From the NCBI GenBank assembly GCA_001247695.2, contig LGRX02015614.1:1-64000 (forward strand): DNA of 64,000 bases, in the 5' to 3' direction. Position 1 is the stretch's first letter. Each line of letters opens with the position of its first letter. The position numbers and the translations under genes were made by a program. The notes under the pieces were generated by a model. The model did not search any database. It saw only the letters and a program-made list of their open reading frames with translations, and was not told the origin of the DNA. Of this stretch, positions 33,301 through 47,000 are shown one piece after another. This stretch comes from Cymbomonas tetramitiformis. Lineage: Eukaryota; Chlorophyta; Pyramimonadophyceae; Pyramimonadales; Pyramimonadaceae.

Positions 33301-36300
33301 CATTCTGGCCTCCCTCGGGGGCAAGCCACAAGCTTCGCGGCACGCGCTGTCCAACACGCGCTGACGGGAAAGTGGCACCATGGCAGGGCAGATCATGGCA
33401 CGAACAATGTAGCATCACCTGGCTAACGAAGGTGGACTTGTTGTGGAAGCTGCCAAGAACCTGGTTCTGAATTAGCCCGTGCTTCAGTGTAGAGCTCTCT
33501 CCGAGTGCAGCTTCCAACACCGCGTTTGTGAAACACGGCCCGTCCTCCAGCCCTGCAAACTCCTCCACCACCTGTGGAGCCACAGTCCCAAGTGCGAATC
33601 CTGTCATCCCTGCATCCCATGGGTTCACTTGCGTCATGGGCATGGGGTCACTTGCGTCACACGTCACACGCGCCGAGTGGCGTAGCTTGGCGTGTGGCAA
33701 GCTGACTGAGGTCAGCCCACTGACACCCCGGTGAAGAAAAGACGCGTGCAAGAGCAGGGGGGAGCCAGGATAGGGAAATGCATATTAAACAAAAAAACGG
33801 CAGCCTCTGCATTCACCCACCGAGAGAAGGCCCTCACAACCACTGCATCAAGCATATATCACAAAAAGATCTCGGCGTCACTCATGCTACCTACAGTGCA
33901 AAAGTCCGCACTTTACAGTTCACACATGCAGGAGTGGATTCTCCTTGACCCTTCACCCTTACGATCCATTGCGTTCTCAGACCTCTTGCTGCTATGGGAA
34001 TCGACCTGCCTGGAAGGACATGCACTGAGGCGAAAGAAGCCCGAGTACAATCCTCCACTGCCGTGGGGCCGTGCGACCTCGCCACCGACTCCCAGCGTGT
34101 TACTCCCCTCCACTGCCATGGGGCCGTGCGACCTCGCCACCGACTCCCAGCTGTTACTCCCCCCCACATTTATCTCAACAGGTTCACCTCACAGATACCA
34201 CCTCCTCTGCCTCGCTTCATATCGACTGGCCCCCTACAGGCCGCCTCCCTGGCGCCCCTGGTCTCATCCCCTCTCCCTACTAACCTCATTGTCCACGGCT
34301 GCCGCTTTGGGTTGGACGTCCTTCCTCACACCGGGCTACCCCCAAGCACCGTCGCCCGCCCCAGGTCCATCCCGCGTCGCCTAACTCGGCCTTATCGCCC
34401 CCTCCCACCGTCCTGTGAGCTGGAAGCGCGGCTTCGTGCTCGTGAATGGACGCCCAGTGACTGGGACCCGTACGCAGGAGCAGGCGGTGCAGATGAATAG
34501 GTATGTTACCTCGAGGGTCGATCCTGCGCCCAGCGTGACAATAATCCTCGGGTTGGAGGTGCTCATCGTGTCGGCAGAGCTTGCGGTAGTTGACAGCTGC
34601 AGCAGGTGAATAGGGACGTCCACGTGGACTCCCTGCGTTTCGACAAGCTGCTACTCAGCGGGCAGGTGCCAACCGCGCAAGCTCTGCCAGCGCCGCAAGG
34701 CCCTCCTCAAAACTCTCAACAACAGCCACTAAGAAAGGCCGGAACATCACGAAAGTCAAACCTGGCTCAATTAAAACCAGCCATTTTCCAACCAAGTGAA
34801 GACGTGGCGTAACTTCCAAGTCACTTCCGAGCCGCTGAGGGGGAGGCAAAACTTCCGCGCAGGGAGGGAGAAAATGCCGGAACTGCAGACCTGAGCCAGT
34901 GAGAATGGGAAGGGATGTGCGTTTTGTGGAGTGCCAAGCGCGGGTCTTGGAAGGCCAAACAGCGGTGGTGAGAAGGGAGCAGAGGCTTATGCCGCTTCAC
35001 CTTTGCAATCGTGATGGCGAATACATCCGGAGCACATGCGGAATTGAATTGAGAGAAAACGCCGCCACGAGCGTCGCTCTGGTGCACACCACCCACAGTC
35101 ATATGCCGCCGTTTCCTGCCTGCTCTTGCTGTGTTACTCGCAAGCTGAGCATGCTCGGGAGATAGGCAGGCACCTGGACCGCAAGCTGGTCTGAGAATTC
35201 CAGCGCGGAGAGCGCTCCAGCCGTCACGCCTTCGGGAAGACCGCTCAAGTCGGAGAGCTCGGGTCGGAAGACACCATCCACAAGCACCACCCGCCTGCTA
35301 GACCGAGCTCCCGCGAAAGGTGAGTTTAGATCAGGACAGGGCGCACAGAGTGGGACAAACGGCTGAAGGCTTGGCTGTGACAAGGGCAAAAAAAAAGAAG
35401 GAAGGGTCGGGAGGTCCCTACGTGGTGCTTGCCTCGCTGAACTCGAACGCTGTTAAATCAGGGGCCGGGGCTGAAGAGCCCGGAGCAACGATTTTCGACT
35501 GCGAGGAACGGACAGAGACACCCCAGCTATGAGCAATCGACGTCACCCAACTTATTCCGGTGACAGCATCCCTCGCCCGAACCGTAATCGGGTGGGACTT
35601 CGCGTGAGAAGACACTGAAGCCTGGTTGCCACCTACCGGATCGAAGAGCACACGCTCATGGCAAAGACGAGGTGACCGCAGGCGCACCGCCGTGCAAATA
35701 TATTTCCGTGAATATTTCCGTGGGCAGCAACAACGGCCTTTCAGGAAAAGGGATTCAAAAAGCTCTTGCGAGAGCCTGGGTTCGAGCGAGCAGCGACGAG
35801 GGAGGCTTTGTGGTCTTATGACTTGCTAGGGTGCGCAAAGTTTTAACAGGAAACAAATAAGAATAGAAGGAGAGAGAAATGCCTGAAAAATTGGCAAGAC
35901 GTCGGTGAAGCGATACGCCTCATCCACTCGAGATGACGGCACACGTGCTGAAGACAACGCCTCGGCCGCATTCTTTCTCATGGCCGCTAAGTTAGCCTCT
36001 GCAGAGGACGAGGGGTACCTCAGTCAACTTGTTTTTTATTTACAAATTTAGAAGTTTGATTCGATTTGAAAGCCTTACTGTGAAAGTTGTTCAACTCCAG
36101 GTAAACGACGATCAAGATAATAGAGGGTCGCAAGGTGACGTGGAAGCAAAACCCTAAGACTTGCCGTAGTGCGCAGGGCTCATGCTCCAATTCAAACTAC
36201 TATCACTTCCGGACGATAAAAGACTGGCATTTAAAAGGTGTTTGCAGACTTGTTTTGCCCAGTTTGGCTATTTTGAGGCGCTAAGTGTACTCAAGACTTA

Positions 36301-37022
36301 TACGACAACGTGAAATTGCTTTCGCGCTCCACCCCAAGAAGCAGGTGCTGCCATCTTGGTCGTCGGCGTGTGTTTACGTGAGATCATTTCGAGCAAAGTT
36401 CAGCTTCCACTCAAAACTACCTGAAAAGTCTGGTCTGCTCTCAACAGGTGCCATACCTTCGTTTGCTGGGAGGCAAGCAGAAAGTGCCTTGGAGATCCAA
36501 GTGTCGTTAGCCTTGACCTTTCAGCACAATCACCAAGTCGAAAAGTAAAAGGACGCTGTCTCCCATTAGAAATGAAAACTGGAGTCATACGAGCAGGACG
36601 CCAACCTACAAAATCGTTGATGAACCAGGCGACGCACAAGCAAACTGAACCATCCGAGCGTTTGACAAAGGGCAGAAAGTGGAACGTGCGCGATATACCT
36701 CCACGGCGGAGCTAATACACATTCTCTCGCCCTTGCTGCGGGTCCGCGGAGTTAATGGCTTAGAGGAAGTGAGTCTTTGTCCTGACAGCGAGGAACTCGT
36801 GCGCGCAAAAAGCTGAGCCGAGGCCACATCGCAACCACTTGCCCGGGAAGCTTTGGGCTTGCAAGCAGAAGGCGAACCCAAAGATTTCAATATCCCCTGA
36901 ACGCAATTCATTCGGGCGGGGCTTTGGATATTTACACAATCCATAGCTGCAGCCCTTCGAGACGGGACGCTAACGTTGCGGGTGAGCTTTGGGGCCGTAA
37001 CTAAGCAAACAGCCCAGTTCAT
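30304..37022 (-). CDS. sufD: Fe-S cluster assembly protein SufD, plastid type
   Basis: SufD forms the SufBC2D scaffold that builds iron-sulfur clusters in plastids. Twelve exons join in phase (minus strand): 37022-36699, 36517-36457, 35998-35883, 35498-35422, 35294-35174, 35078-35001, 34632-34510, 33571-33419, 33046-32942, 31991-31912, 30881-30641, 30393-30304; 522 residues plus TGA. The first exon is Ser/Arg/Ala-rich, like a transit peptide. Later motifs fit the family: DEAYRFTDV, RVVLVDGVFRPELS, PRIIVTLGAGSTLEVVEEF, GGKLSRHDLDVLQIGPET, DLHSKLHLDHPDGK, then IIADDVKCTHGCAV and FYLQSRGISPAEARDM at the C-terminus. The intron after 35883 seems to use a GC donor. Three introns hold minisatellites. 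The ATG at 36944 is an alternative start. SufB is less likely because the N-terminal region is of SufD type. Confidence 0.92.
30538..30605. repeat. 23-bp tandem repeat in the last sufD intron
   Basis: CAGGTCATCCAAGCAGCCATGCA is repeated about three times inside the intron 30394-30640. Confidence 0.9.
31012..31570. repeat. 47-bp minisatellite in a sufD intron
   Basis: About twelve units of AGTCCTCCGTGCACAGTGGC plus CAGGGGTTGGGACCGGCTCG plus CAGCAGT, some shortened. The array lies wholly in the intron 30882-31911. Long open frames across it (126-172 codons) are repeat artefacts. Confidence 0.92.
32231..32758. repeat. 40-bp minisatellite in a sufD intron
   Basis: Thirteen units of GCATGCCGGCACAGCGCCTC plus GAGCCAGGCCGCAGCAGGCT, nearly all exactly 40 bp. 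The array lies in the intron 31992-32941. Because the unit lacks stops in most frames, open frames of 280 and 400 codons cross it on the two strands; these are not genes. Confidence 0.95.
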
Positions 37023-38027
37023 GCACGCGCACGGATCACCCCATGCAGTCTCGAAGCCGTCGCCCCTCTATATATTCGAGGTGCCAAACATGGCGGGCAC
37101 GATGTTTACACGTGGATATATCTATTTAATCTTTTGGCTGAAAACCCAGGGAGGAAAAATATGTGGCATTCATTGATATGACTTGGCTTAAACTTTGTCA
37201 CAGAAATTTCCCAGCGAGCGGTAGGGATTCGCGTAAGTCAATTCGGAACATATCGCACGATCCACCACGATTTATGTCACGATCGTACAATCTGAAATCT
37301 CATGTATCTCAATCGTCAATCGTCAAGAGTTGGGACTTGCGTGTTCTGTTGCGTTGGACTTCCGACTGCGTAGCGTTGGGACGCGGACGTTGGGAGTTGC
37401 GAGTTCCGACTTCCGAGTTGATGATGATCGGATGACACGCACGCAACATCGAACAGTCGAGAACTACTAGTGAACTATAGTACAGGATAGTGAACTATTT
37501 AATACTATCGAGTGTGCTCAGCCGATCAGCTGCACACGATCTCACATGTCTCACATCGACATGTCGGATGTCGATGTGCTCACTCGACTCACGACCGATC
37601 CAAGCATCTTCTGTGTCACTGTCATAACTCTTAACTGTCATGTCACACGACAGCAGCAGCATCGAGCATCCCATCAGGGCATCAAGCATCTGCATGTCGA
37701 TGTGTCGTCACAGCATCCAATTTGCTCCAACAGAATTATGAATACAGATAGAGAATTAGATTCACTAAACGTTAAATTATTAGTGTGCTGGAATTATGAA
37801 CAGTCAGTCCAGCGCAGGACTGTCGAGAGTAAAACGCATAATGTTTGAAGTTAATAGCTCCGACTGTTGAAACCTGTAAAACCTGGTATCTCTCGGACAA
37901 TTTTATCGTTTGCCTTCCTGAGGAAGTTTCATTATGACGAAGTTCTAGGCGTGAATATCTAACCTTAAAACTCCTGGTTGAATGAGTGGTACGAGTTGAA
38001 GGAGAGCGCATGTGACCGGAGTTAAGA
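37023..38027. promoter_or_regulatory. Divergent intergenic region of sufD and the C2-TBC gene
   Basis: About 1 kb separates the two predicted start codons, so it should contain both promoters. The part at about 37430-37690 is rich in short TCACATCGACATGTC-type repeats. No TATA box or defined element can be assigned with confidence. Confidence 0.4.
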
Positions 38028-41000
38028 ATGTCAGAGAATCAGGAACCAGTGAGTGAGCACGATAGCCTTGAACGGAATCTTGAAAACTTACCTTCACGTG
38101 AAGACAACTTCCCCGGTGTTTCTGAAAGGCAGAGTAGACGGAGCACGGATCGCGACTCTTCGATAGGAGGGGAAGAGGAAAGCATGGGACAACATCTTGA
38201 ATCGAAGTTTGCTAGCTACGAAGGTAATTCATCGCAAGGGATTGGGAATGACTGCATATATTGAAGAGGTCTCGGGGGACACTGCACAGTTTTTGCTGTT
38301 AGCGCCAACTGAATACTCGTAGCTTGGTGCGCTGAGTGGCCTACCGTACCTTCGCAGGCCCGCCCTCTAGCACGCCGCAGTTTGATGGCATCGCAGCGCT
38401 GGAGACTGAGATTACAGAGGCACCTAATGAAGCTGAAGGACTTGCTTCTGGGCCGCTGCTGGAGGAAATTCCGGTTGCTGTCTCTGACGTGAGCTCAAGC
38501 GAAGTCTCCACCCCAACGCTAACGCCCAGTCGCAGCCCCAGCCCAAGCTTGACACCCACGCCGGATGATTCTCCGGATTCTCAAAGCCTCCAGTCGATAG
38601 CGCATGAAGACACCACCAAGGAAACTCTCAATAACATACGCACGGCGCTCGAAGGACTTAGCGCCGACGAAGACTTGCTCCCCGAAAAGGTACAGTGCTT
38701 TCTTATCACTGGCACATCGTCTACGCAGCTGGGCTGCTTCAAGGGATCGTCCCCAAAATTCTGTCCTCGTTCACAGCTTCGAACGCTCTGAGGTAACATA
38801 GGATTATCCATACGGACGGATCGCATCGCAAGGACGTGAGGCAGCCACTTTGTTTCAGTGGCTCTGCTTGGGGCGCCGTAGCGATCGTGTGCCTCTCGCA
38901 CTCGGCGTATCGAGGGCTTCCAAGTTCTTGGAGCGACGACGCGCACTGGCGCACTCGTGGATCGACCTCGACGATATCCGTTTGCCTTTCGTTCACCCGA
39001 CACAGCGTCGTTGCATCTTGCCGCGGTGCAATAAATACTTTAGCACTACTCCCCAAGCCGGGGTCCAAAAGTAGATTGGGCTGACGCAGGAGAAGGGGAT
39101 TGAGCGGGTACGGGAAAGGAGAGGCAGGATAGGAGAAGGGCGCGGTCACTGAATCGGAGCAGCACGATACACGTCGGGAGGCTGCACCACGGTGCAGGCA
39201 CCTCGGACGAGGCGGCACACAACGTGAAGCTAAGCGAGGGGCTGCGAGATATGCGGCGTGGGGTGGTGGACATCTTCGCCGCAGCCAACCAGCGGGCGTT
39301 GGAAGATTGCAATCGGATCGTCTTCGGGAGGGCGGGAGGGGGTGACATGAGGACTACTAGCCAACCCCTGTGAGGACCCGGTGCCCCCTTGTCCTCCTCT
39401 ACGTTGCTGTGTGCACTTTCCACTTTGTAGTTGTCACTAAATTAAACTGGCACGATGGCCTTCTCCCTGCCCCCGCACCTATCCGGGCACGAGGGCCTTC
39501 TCCCTGCCCCCGCACCTATCTGGGCACGAGAGCGCTCTCCCTGCCCCCGCACCTATCTGGGCACGAGCCTTCTCCCTGCCCCCGCACCTATCTGGGCACG
39601 AGAGTCTTCTCCTGCCCCCCGCACCTATCTGGGCACGAGGGCCTTCTCCCCTGCCCCCGCACCTATCTGGGCACGCGAGCCTCTCCCTGCCCCCCCGCAC
39701 CTATCCGGGCACGAGAGCCTTCTCCCCGCCCCCGCACCCATTCAAGCACCAGCCTTCTCCCTGCCCCCGCACCTATCTGGGCACGAGAGCCTCTCCCCTG
39801 CCCTTGTGCCCCCATCTGGGCACGGAGAGCCTCTCCCTGCCCCCTCGCACCTATCTGGGCACGAGAGCCTCTCCCGCCTCTCGCACTATCTGGGCACGCG
39901 AGCCTTCTCCTCCCCGCCCGCACCTATCTGGGCACGAGAGCCTTCTCCCTGCCCCCGCACCTATCTGGACACGAGAGGCTTCTACCCGTTTCCATGGTGT
40001 CCGGATAAGAGTGCATGTCAACCCCCCTGCCAGCTCCGATTTTGAGTGTTAGAGCCCTTTTCTGGCCCCAGACCTTCTGGAGTGTCCTTAATCTCCCCTA
40101 TTTTAATCTGAGAGTTTTGAACTCGCCTGTAACCTTTGCTGCTCGAGAGCCCCTGCCCGGCCCCCGACTTCTTAGCCATCTGCGAAAGTGCCCAAGAAGA
40201 AAGTTTCAATCCATTGTCCGTTGCCTCCCCAGCCTTGTACGCGGCACAGGAACCTGGCAGCACTCAATATGATTTGTCGATTGACCTCCACCTCGCCATG
40301 CAACGCTGACTATTATGATTAGCTAGAACAGACCCGAGCTAGATCACAGGTGCGCCTCTCCTCCGATTGCTCAGAGTGCAGTTGGGAAGCCACAGACACT
40401 GAGGCTGAAGCCGATGGGCGCACTTGCTGCAGGGACGAGCAGGCGAACAAGCCCGGCGTGTCACCGAAGAGTCGCCTGAGCCGCTCCAAGACGCTTGCCG
40501 GGGTGCTCTCCAACGTGTGGAGCTTCTCGAGCATTTCACGGGAGTCTTTCTCGAAGGAATGCCGGCCGCGAGCCGCCGGTGCGCTTCTATACACTCTTCT
40601 GGAGGTGATGCCAATGCTGCTTCTATACACTCTTCTGGACGTGATGACAATGCTGCTTCTATGCACGCTTCTGGACGTGAGGACAATGCTGCTTGAACAC
40701 GTCTTTCGATCCGGGCTCCTTTTGTTCTAGCGCATTTTATGATTGGCACACCCATACGCTGGACTCGAAGGGAATTGAGGCGCTCACATTCCACCCACTC
40801 TGCGGTGCTGCCCGAGCCACTCTGCGGTTGTGGATAACTGCAGCATTAAAATGGTCATAAAATGCGTCTGCAGATCATATTCGGTTGAGTGCGGGTGCTC
40901 AGAGTGAGCCATGGCCTCTGGGGAGCGCCAGGTGCACCAAGCGGTCAGCTGGAGGTGCACATCCTCGAGGGCCGTCATTTTCATTTTGAACGGGTGTACT

Positions 41001-44000
41001 TTATGGTGTGCTGACCCATGGCATCCTCGCCCATCCAGATCCCACGCAGCCCCTCCCACTTGTCCACGCTCACCACACCCCCCGCGCCCTTCCATTGCTC
41101 ACCACACCCCCCTTCGCGCCCTTCCATTGCTCACCACACCCCCCCGCGCCCTTTCCATTGCTCAACACACCCCCCCGTGCCCTTCCATTGTCCGCCACAT
41201 CCCCCGCCCTTCCATTGCTCAACACACCCCCCCGCGCCCGCCCATTGCTCACCACACCCCCCGCTCTTCCTTGTTGCTCAAATTACACACTCCCCCGCGC
41301 CCTTCCATTGCTCACCACACCCCCCGCGCCCTTCCATTGCTTGCCACCACACTCCCCCGCGCCCTTCCATTGCTCACCACACCCCTGGCCATTCCATTGC
41401 TCACCACACCCCCTGCGCCCTTCCATTGCTCACCACCCCCCGCGCCCTTCCATTGCTCACCACACCCCCCGCGCCCTTCCATTGCTCACCTGCAAATTTG
41501 TCCAGAGAAGTCCTCCCATCCTTGACAGTTAACGTGCACGCCCAGCTTCTCGCTGAGCCGGCAACTCAATGCAGCGCAGCTTGTTCCTGCACACCACGGC
41601 TCTTGGGGCAGGCTCCACCCCCGGCGCAGGCTCCACCCCCGGCGCAGGCTCCACCCCGACGCCGGCTCCACCCCCCGGCGCAGGCTCCACGCCCCCGGCG
41701 CGCAGGCTCCACCCCGGCGCAGGCTCCACCCCCGGCGCAGGCTCCACCCCGGCGCAGGCTCCACCCCCGCAGCGCAGGCTCCACCCGGCGCAGGCTCACA
41801 GGCTCCACCCCCGGCGCAGGCTCCACCCCCGGCGCAGGCTCCACCCCCTGGCGCAGGCTCCACCCCTGGCGCAGGCTCCACCCCAGCGCAGGCTCCACCC
41901 CTGGCGCAGGCTCCACTCCTGGCGCAGGCTCCACCCCTAGCGCAGGCTCCAGCCCCGGCGCAGGCTCCACCTCGGCGCAGGCTCCACCCCCCGCGCAGGC
42001 TCCACCCCCCCGGCGCAGGCTCCACCCCCGGCGCAGGCTCCACCCCCGGCGCAGGCTCCACTCCCGAGCGCAGAGGCCCACCCCCGGCGCAGGCTCCACC
42101 CCGGCGCACCCACCCCCCGGCGCAGGCTCCACCCCCGAGCGCAGGCTCCACCCCGGCACCCACCCCTGGCGCAGGCTCCACCCCCGGCGCAGGCTCCACC
42201 CTCGGGCGCAGGCCCCCCCCCCGGCGCAGGCTCCACCCCGGCGCAGGCCCCACCCCCCCCCCGACTGGCTCCTGGCTTCCACTGCTCTGAGCCAATGGAG
42301 GCGAGGTGCCTGCAGATCCAGGTAGCAAATCGCATGCTGTGGGCGGAGCCGCGACGGACAGACTCAGACAAGCCTGCACCACTCGTGTTTGACGTGAACG
42401 GCGAGATGTGGAGCCACATGCCTGCCATTCAGCGCTCTCTGCTCTTCGACTCTGATCAGGTTGCTGTCCCAGATGGGCCCAACGCCCCTTACGCTGAGGG
42501 CGTGACTTTAGGTGGGCTCCAACCCACCTTACACCCATGCGAGGTGTGGATGGTTGACCTCTGCGACACCACGTTCCTTCACCCCAAAGCCCTTATTCCC
42601 AAACTCCGCCCCGAGGCGTTCGGTCTGTTCCCCGTATGCCGCTCATGCCGGCTGCCCCAGGTGCCTGTCGGCTGTAGGGAGATGGGCAAAGTGGCATCGG
42701 CATTGAGGGTTCGGTTTGAGGGCATCAGTGGACAATGCTGGTGGAGGCGCACTCAAGCGAAGACGACTCCCTCGTAGGCAACTTCGTTGTAAGCATGAGC
42801 GAAGTCACCTCCCCCACCACCCCAGCTACCGACCGATGGCACCAGTTGGTGGTAAGTGCTTGCGGACGTGCCGGCGACTTGCTCGCGTGGTGTGGTCCCG
42901 TTGCGCCTGGCAGTGCAAGATGGTCGCGCGGCGGTGAAGTAAGTCCCTTCAGGAGTCGCAGTCTGCATATCTCTCTGTGGCCCTTATTTTGTCGCCGACC
43001 CCTACGCCCGCGGACAGTTGATCTGAAAGCCCCCAAGTCTGCCTCATCTTCCACACTCCCCCCTCCCCCGTTGCTTATGCTGCTTGTTTTCAATTTTACG
43101 GTTAGGATCCTCCCCTCCTGCGCCGCCTGCGCCGCCTGAACGGGTGCTTTGACAGCTTTGGCCATGGCCCTACCTCGCATATTCCAAAGCGCTGGCCAGA
43201 GAGCGAGGGAGAAGAGATGCGGCGTGGCTAGGCTAGTGCTTTGGACTATCCCACCACGCAGCCGATATAGATGGGGGCTGGAATGTGCGCCCAGGGGTGC
43301 GAGGCTGGGGAGGTGCGTCTGCTGACGTGGTGGTCGGAGAGCACCGATGAGAAGCACATGAAGCTTTCGGATCCTCAGAAGCGTCAGATCATTCGCGCGC
43401 TCAGCCTACTCTCCGGTTGGGATCCGGTCCACAGCGAGCTTCTGTTCACCCAAATGGAGGCGGCAAAGAGCAGGTGCCTCCTCCACCTGTACCGTGCACC
43501 GGAATCTCTGCGCACCCGTGCAGGGCGCCTCGATTCCCCCCTCTTATCTGCTTGATGGCCGCCATCGAAGGGTTCCCTGCTGTTCGCTGCGCATAGGGTC
43601 TACCAGCACGCTCGCGCCCATGCCGTGCATGAAGTCCTGCGAGGTCCCCTGCACCCCGCCTGGCTGCCTGGAATCTACCGAGATGGCCCCCTTCCTGCTC
43701 TGGCGTGCCCCTTGCAAGGCGAGCGCCTCAAACGAGCGAGGCCGGGGTGCACTCCGGCAGCTCGCGCTGTTGCTTTCACCGTATGCTCTGCACCTCGGTC
43801 CGCCGCTCCTCGCAGAGCTCGCGCCAAAAACAGAGCAGGAGGCATTTGGTCATCGCTGGAAAGCGCCGAGCCCACAAACCCGGTGTGCGACCTCTCGCCG
43901 CAAGCGCCCCTAGGGCGCAATGAAGAGAACCGTGCGTGGTGTTTGGGATCTACCCGCCCTTCTCGAAACGACTGACATCTGCTCAGCAGAGTTCGGTTTG

Positions 44001-47000
44001 GGAAATTGCTCGTCGCCGCGTGTGCATCAGAAGTGCGGTGCAGACTTCACGGGGGCAGACTGCAAGGAACTCCTTCTCAATCTCAGGCGCAAGCACACCG
44101 TGCTCCTCTCCGGCTCCCTCACCTCGCGTGGGCGCTTGTGACAGAGAGGACATGAAGGCACGGTTCACTGCTGCGGAGCCTCAGCTCACAGCGCTCCTGG
44201 ACGATGCGATCATCAGCTTCCTCTTCAAGTTCCTGCTGATTGGCCAGTCTATTATCGCAGAGGTGCGCCTGCCTCTAGCCTGAGGCCTGGCATCAGGGAG
44301 CCCGGCGATTGCTGCCGAGAGAACGCTGTGCGCCCGGCTGTGCGGACTTCTTCGAGGGACACTGGCCGCATTCTAGCGCACTGCTGGGAATGCGCATCCT
44401 CTCGGAGGCCCACTCATCTCCCTTCCGCCCTTACCAGATGACTGGGCTGTGCTTGCAGCCCGGCAAGATAAAGCGGAAGTACTGCTCGCCGTACTCTGGA
44501 CACTGGGAGCACCTCTCCGCAGCGGATCTGTGGTTCAAGGTTCGCCCATATTCACGGGCCGCTGGCCTCCCGTCCTTGGCCCATCCTCCCGCTGTAGCTC
44601 CCGCCTGCCCTGTGTGCTCCGGGATCGCGTTGTAACCACCTCCTGCCCTGTGCGCCCTGTGCCCTAGGCGCGCGTTGTCACTACCTGGCTTCCCTGGCCT
44701 CCGGGGCGCAGGCATGACCTGGTGAATTCTCGGCTATTTTGCAGCACCTTCGCTCAAATCTTGGCTGATCGGTCTCGCAGGCGAACTGGCTAGAGGACAT
44801 CTACACTGCCGAGGGCTACTGCATCCCAGCAGCACACCGCCGCATATGGGCACACAATCTGTCACACTGCCAGCTTATGGAGGAGAGAGCCCTGCGTCCA
44901 ACTCGGGACCTCTTGGCCACCATCTCTGATCCACCGCAGGTGCCACCCCGGCACTCCCTCCACCCCCGCACTCCCTCCACCCCGCACTCCCTCCACCCCC
45001 GCACCCCTCCACCCCCGGCACTCCCTCCACCCCGCACTCCTCCAGCCCTTGCTTTGGCACCACGTAGCCACAGAAGATCGGTTGCGCTATGATTTTACCC
45101 ACACCGGGGGTCAAAGGATTCAGCGCACACTTCGGGAAAACTTATCCGGACTCTCCGGAGCTCGCTAGTGAAGAATGGGACCCCCTAAGCCTTCCTGAGC
45201 CACCTGAGCCCCTCTGCACCTGCACTGCCAGCGAACAGCTGCTGTGTCGCTGAAGCCGGTTCACCTCTGCCCCCCGAGCAGCTCGAGCCATCTTCCCACC
45301 ACCAAACGCTCAGTACCTCCCCCCTGCTCTCTGCCTGCCCTAAAGCCTGGTCTCAAGAGAGCTTGCCCACCCACCGGCATTCCAAAGACGGTCCCGAGGG
45401 GCCGTGGAAAATGATAAACTCGATTGCTCCCATCCGTTATTGCGCGCCCGTCACCGATCTGCACTTCCAACCCTCTGCCCCCAACACCAACTCTAGAAAC
45501 TCTACAACTCTCTGATGCCCTTGTACTGGATACCCTGTGAGGAGGCTACGTACTTGAGCCCCCTAGAGAAGGTGGGTCACCCGCCTGCTCGCCCCCATCA
45601 AAGTGGCCACCCCTACCTCAGCCAAGGCCATCGCTTGCTCTGGTGAGGCCCCGCTCTGCTCGCGAGTCCAGACCCCACTCTTTGAGCCCGGCGGTGAGAG
45701 GTCATCCAACTCCGCCAAGATATCCTGGACGCTCGATGCCGCTTGGCTGGGCCCGCCTGCGCCCATGGATGCCTCCGCAGACCGAGCCTCCATGGTCCCT
45801 GTCCTTGGCCCTCCGCAGACCGAGCCTCCACGGTCCCTGTCCTTGGCCCTCCGCAGACCGCGCCTCCACGGTCCCTGTCCTTGGCCCTCCGCAGACCGAG
45901 CCTCCACGGTCCCTGTCCTTGGCCCTCCGCAGACCGAGCCTCCACGGCCCCTGTCCTTGGCCCTCCGCAGACCGCGCTCCACGGTCCCTGTCCTTGGCCC
46001 TCCGCAGACCGAGCCTCCACGGTCCCTGTCCTTGGCCCTCCGCAGACCGAGCCTCCACGGTCCCTGTCCTTGGCCCTCCGCAGACCGAGCCTCCACGGTC
46101 CCTGTCCTTGGCCCTCCGCCACCCACAAATTCTATACGCTTCTCACCACTCGTCCTCAATGCCCTCCAAGATCCGTGATGCCCTCCTGCCTACCTTGCCT
46201 GACCCTGCGTTCCCCCAGACCCTTGCGTTCCGCCACCATGTCTATCTTGCGTAGCATAGTCCGTTTCCTCAACCGCGTCCTCCCAAGCCCCATCTACCAG
46301 CGGCAACCTCCCAACCTTCTCTCGTTGAGCCCCCTCCCCCCAATCCAGGTTGGGGCCCATGCCTTCTCTTACGCCCCCTTCACCAGCCCTGCATCAACCA
46401 CCTCCGGCCGTGCATCGCCCCACGGCCCGACGGATGATCAGCCCTGGGACCCCCTCACGCGAGGCCCGACGGATGATTAGCCCGGGGACCCCTCACGCGA
46501 GGCCCGACGGATGATCAGCCCTGGGACCCCTCACGTGAGGCCCGACGGATGATCAGCCCGGGGACCCCTCACGTGAGGCCCGACGGATAATCAGCCCGGG
46601 GACCCCTCACGCGAGGCCCGACGGATGATCAGCCCTGGGACCCCTCACGTGAGGCCCGACGGATGATCAGCCCTGGGACCCCTCACGCGAGCGCATACGA
46701 AAGTAACCACATCCACCTCTTCTTCCATCACATGGGACTGCCAAGTGCCACCTCTCCGTCCTCATCCTCGACCCCATATTCATCCACCGGTGTGTATGTG
46801 TGAGTCTGTGTGTGCTGCCCGGGCTGCTGTTCCCTTGCCGTGATGTGCACCCCCCGCCCACCGTAGCGCGCGCACCCTCGGCGTGATGCGTGCACTCGCC
46901 CTGGAGGGGAGCAAGTGCTTCACAAAGGGAGTTCTGGCTGCGAGAGAGGGAGACCCGCCCACCGATGAGGGGAGCTGGGAGCTGGGGCAGGAGGAGCTCG

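Noticed and set aside
41018..42538. 435-codon (plus) and 350-codon (minus) proline- or glycine-rich frames
   Set aside because: They are translations of two C-rich intronic minisatellites; the real coding parts of this region are short exons at 42316-42459 and 42729-42851.
45563..46480. Several 170-245-codon frames
   Set aside because: They arise from the 38-bp arrays, which cycle through all frames without stops.
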